Origin: Denitromonas iodatirespirans
Lineage (GTDB): Bacteria > Pseudomonadota > Gammaproteobacteria > Burkholderiales > Rhodocyclaceae
Length of the DNA: 64,000 bases
Assembly (NCBI RefSeq): GCF_018524365.1
Contig: NZ_JAEKFT010000018.1
Coordinates: 46,490 to 110,489, forward strand
Direction: 5' to 3'
In this document: positions 63,943 to 64,000 of the stretch, in pieces
Layout of the letters: each line of letters begins with the position of its first letter
How positions within the stretch are numbered: position 1 is the stretch's first letter
Notes under the pieces: model-generated
The model's database searches: none
Told to the model about the DNA's origin: nothing
The model's input: the letters and a program-made list of their open reading frames with translations, nothing else
Program-made: the position numbers and the translations under genes

Positions 63943-64000
63943 ATGAAGATACCGAAGCAGGCATACACGGCCGAGTTCAAGGAACTGGCGGTCAAGCGGA
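63943..64000 (+). CDS. IS3-family transposase OrfA, 5' part
   Basis: The window ends 19 codons into a frame reading MKIPKQAYTAEFKELAVKR, the typical start of IS3/IS911 OrfA helix-turn-helix proteins. GGAAGG precedes the ATG. A left inverted repeat may begin near 63875 (TGAGCTTCCCCCG) but cannot be confirmed without the right end. Confidence 0.8.
   Translation, partial: MKIPKQAYTAEFKELAVKR

Overview
The window is high-GC (roughly two thirds G+C by eye), densely coded DNA of a denitrifying betaproteobacterium, most likely Rhodocyclales (Azoarcus/Thauera/Denitromonas-like). That placement is an inference from the norCB pair, the pcnB-folK-kinase-panB-panC and hda/AI-2E/purM gene orders, and overall codon use. 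No rRNA, tRNA or CRISPR array was seen.

Layout. 1-4.1 kb: cobalamin and cobalt genes (end of a probable CobN, a ChlI-like ATPase, a VWA partner, CbiM, and CobB behind a well-preserved cobalamin riboswitch). 4.1-18.5 kb: mostly housekeeping (HDOD protein, phosphomannomutase, YheT-like hydrolase, ilvE, nudJ, mnmA, CYTH-CHAD/sixA, moaC, BepA-like protease, TusA-like protein). 18.5-20.4 kb: a complete-looking group II intron sitting immediately behind an intrinsic terminator. 20.9-25.1 kb: a leftward operon for an octaheme tetrathionate-reductase-family cytochrome c, a membrane cytochrome b, an FAD oxidoreductase and an ETHE1-like MBL protein. 25.4-28.3 kb: an orphan type VI secretion effector cassette (PAAR, DUF4123, adaptor-like protein, Tox-REase-5 nuclease, Imm52-like immunity). 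28.4-30.8 kb: a PAS-sigma54 activator followed by a Rieske gene broken by a 154-bp MITE. 30.8-36.4 kb: a Fur-boxed iron operon (TonB receptor, PKHD hydroxylase, PepSY/flavodoxin/FNR reductase). 36.5-40.1 kb: TetR-HlyD-ABC export operon with a palindromic operator. 41.1-46.8 kb: a TonB receptor coupled to a dCache-PAS-GGDEF-EAL protein. 47-49.6 kb: norCB and a CBS protein. 49.7-57 kb: DGC protein, then the pan/folK/pcnB/hda run. 57.1-62.5 kb: purM and an RND efflux pair. 62.5-64 kb: an accessory end with structured repeats, a lower-GC BRCT protein and the start of an IS3-type transposase.

The most interesting part is 20.9-30.8 kb. The promoter of the octaheme cytochrome operon and the promoter of the Rieske gene share one architecture: a TGGCAGC/GCTGCCA palindrome about 100 bp upstream, an IHF-like site in between, and a -24/-12-like element TGGCACG-N4-TTGA. 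The only sigma54 activator in view lies between them and has the same TGGCAGC motif repeated just before its own start codon. I infer one regulon joining a periplasmic octaheme cytochrome, a membrane cytochrome b, a flavoprotein that lacks the usual first SQR cysteine, a persulfide-dioxygenase-like enzyme and an orphan Rieske protein. This regulon now has a toxin cassette between its two halves and a MITE in its Rieske gene.
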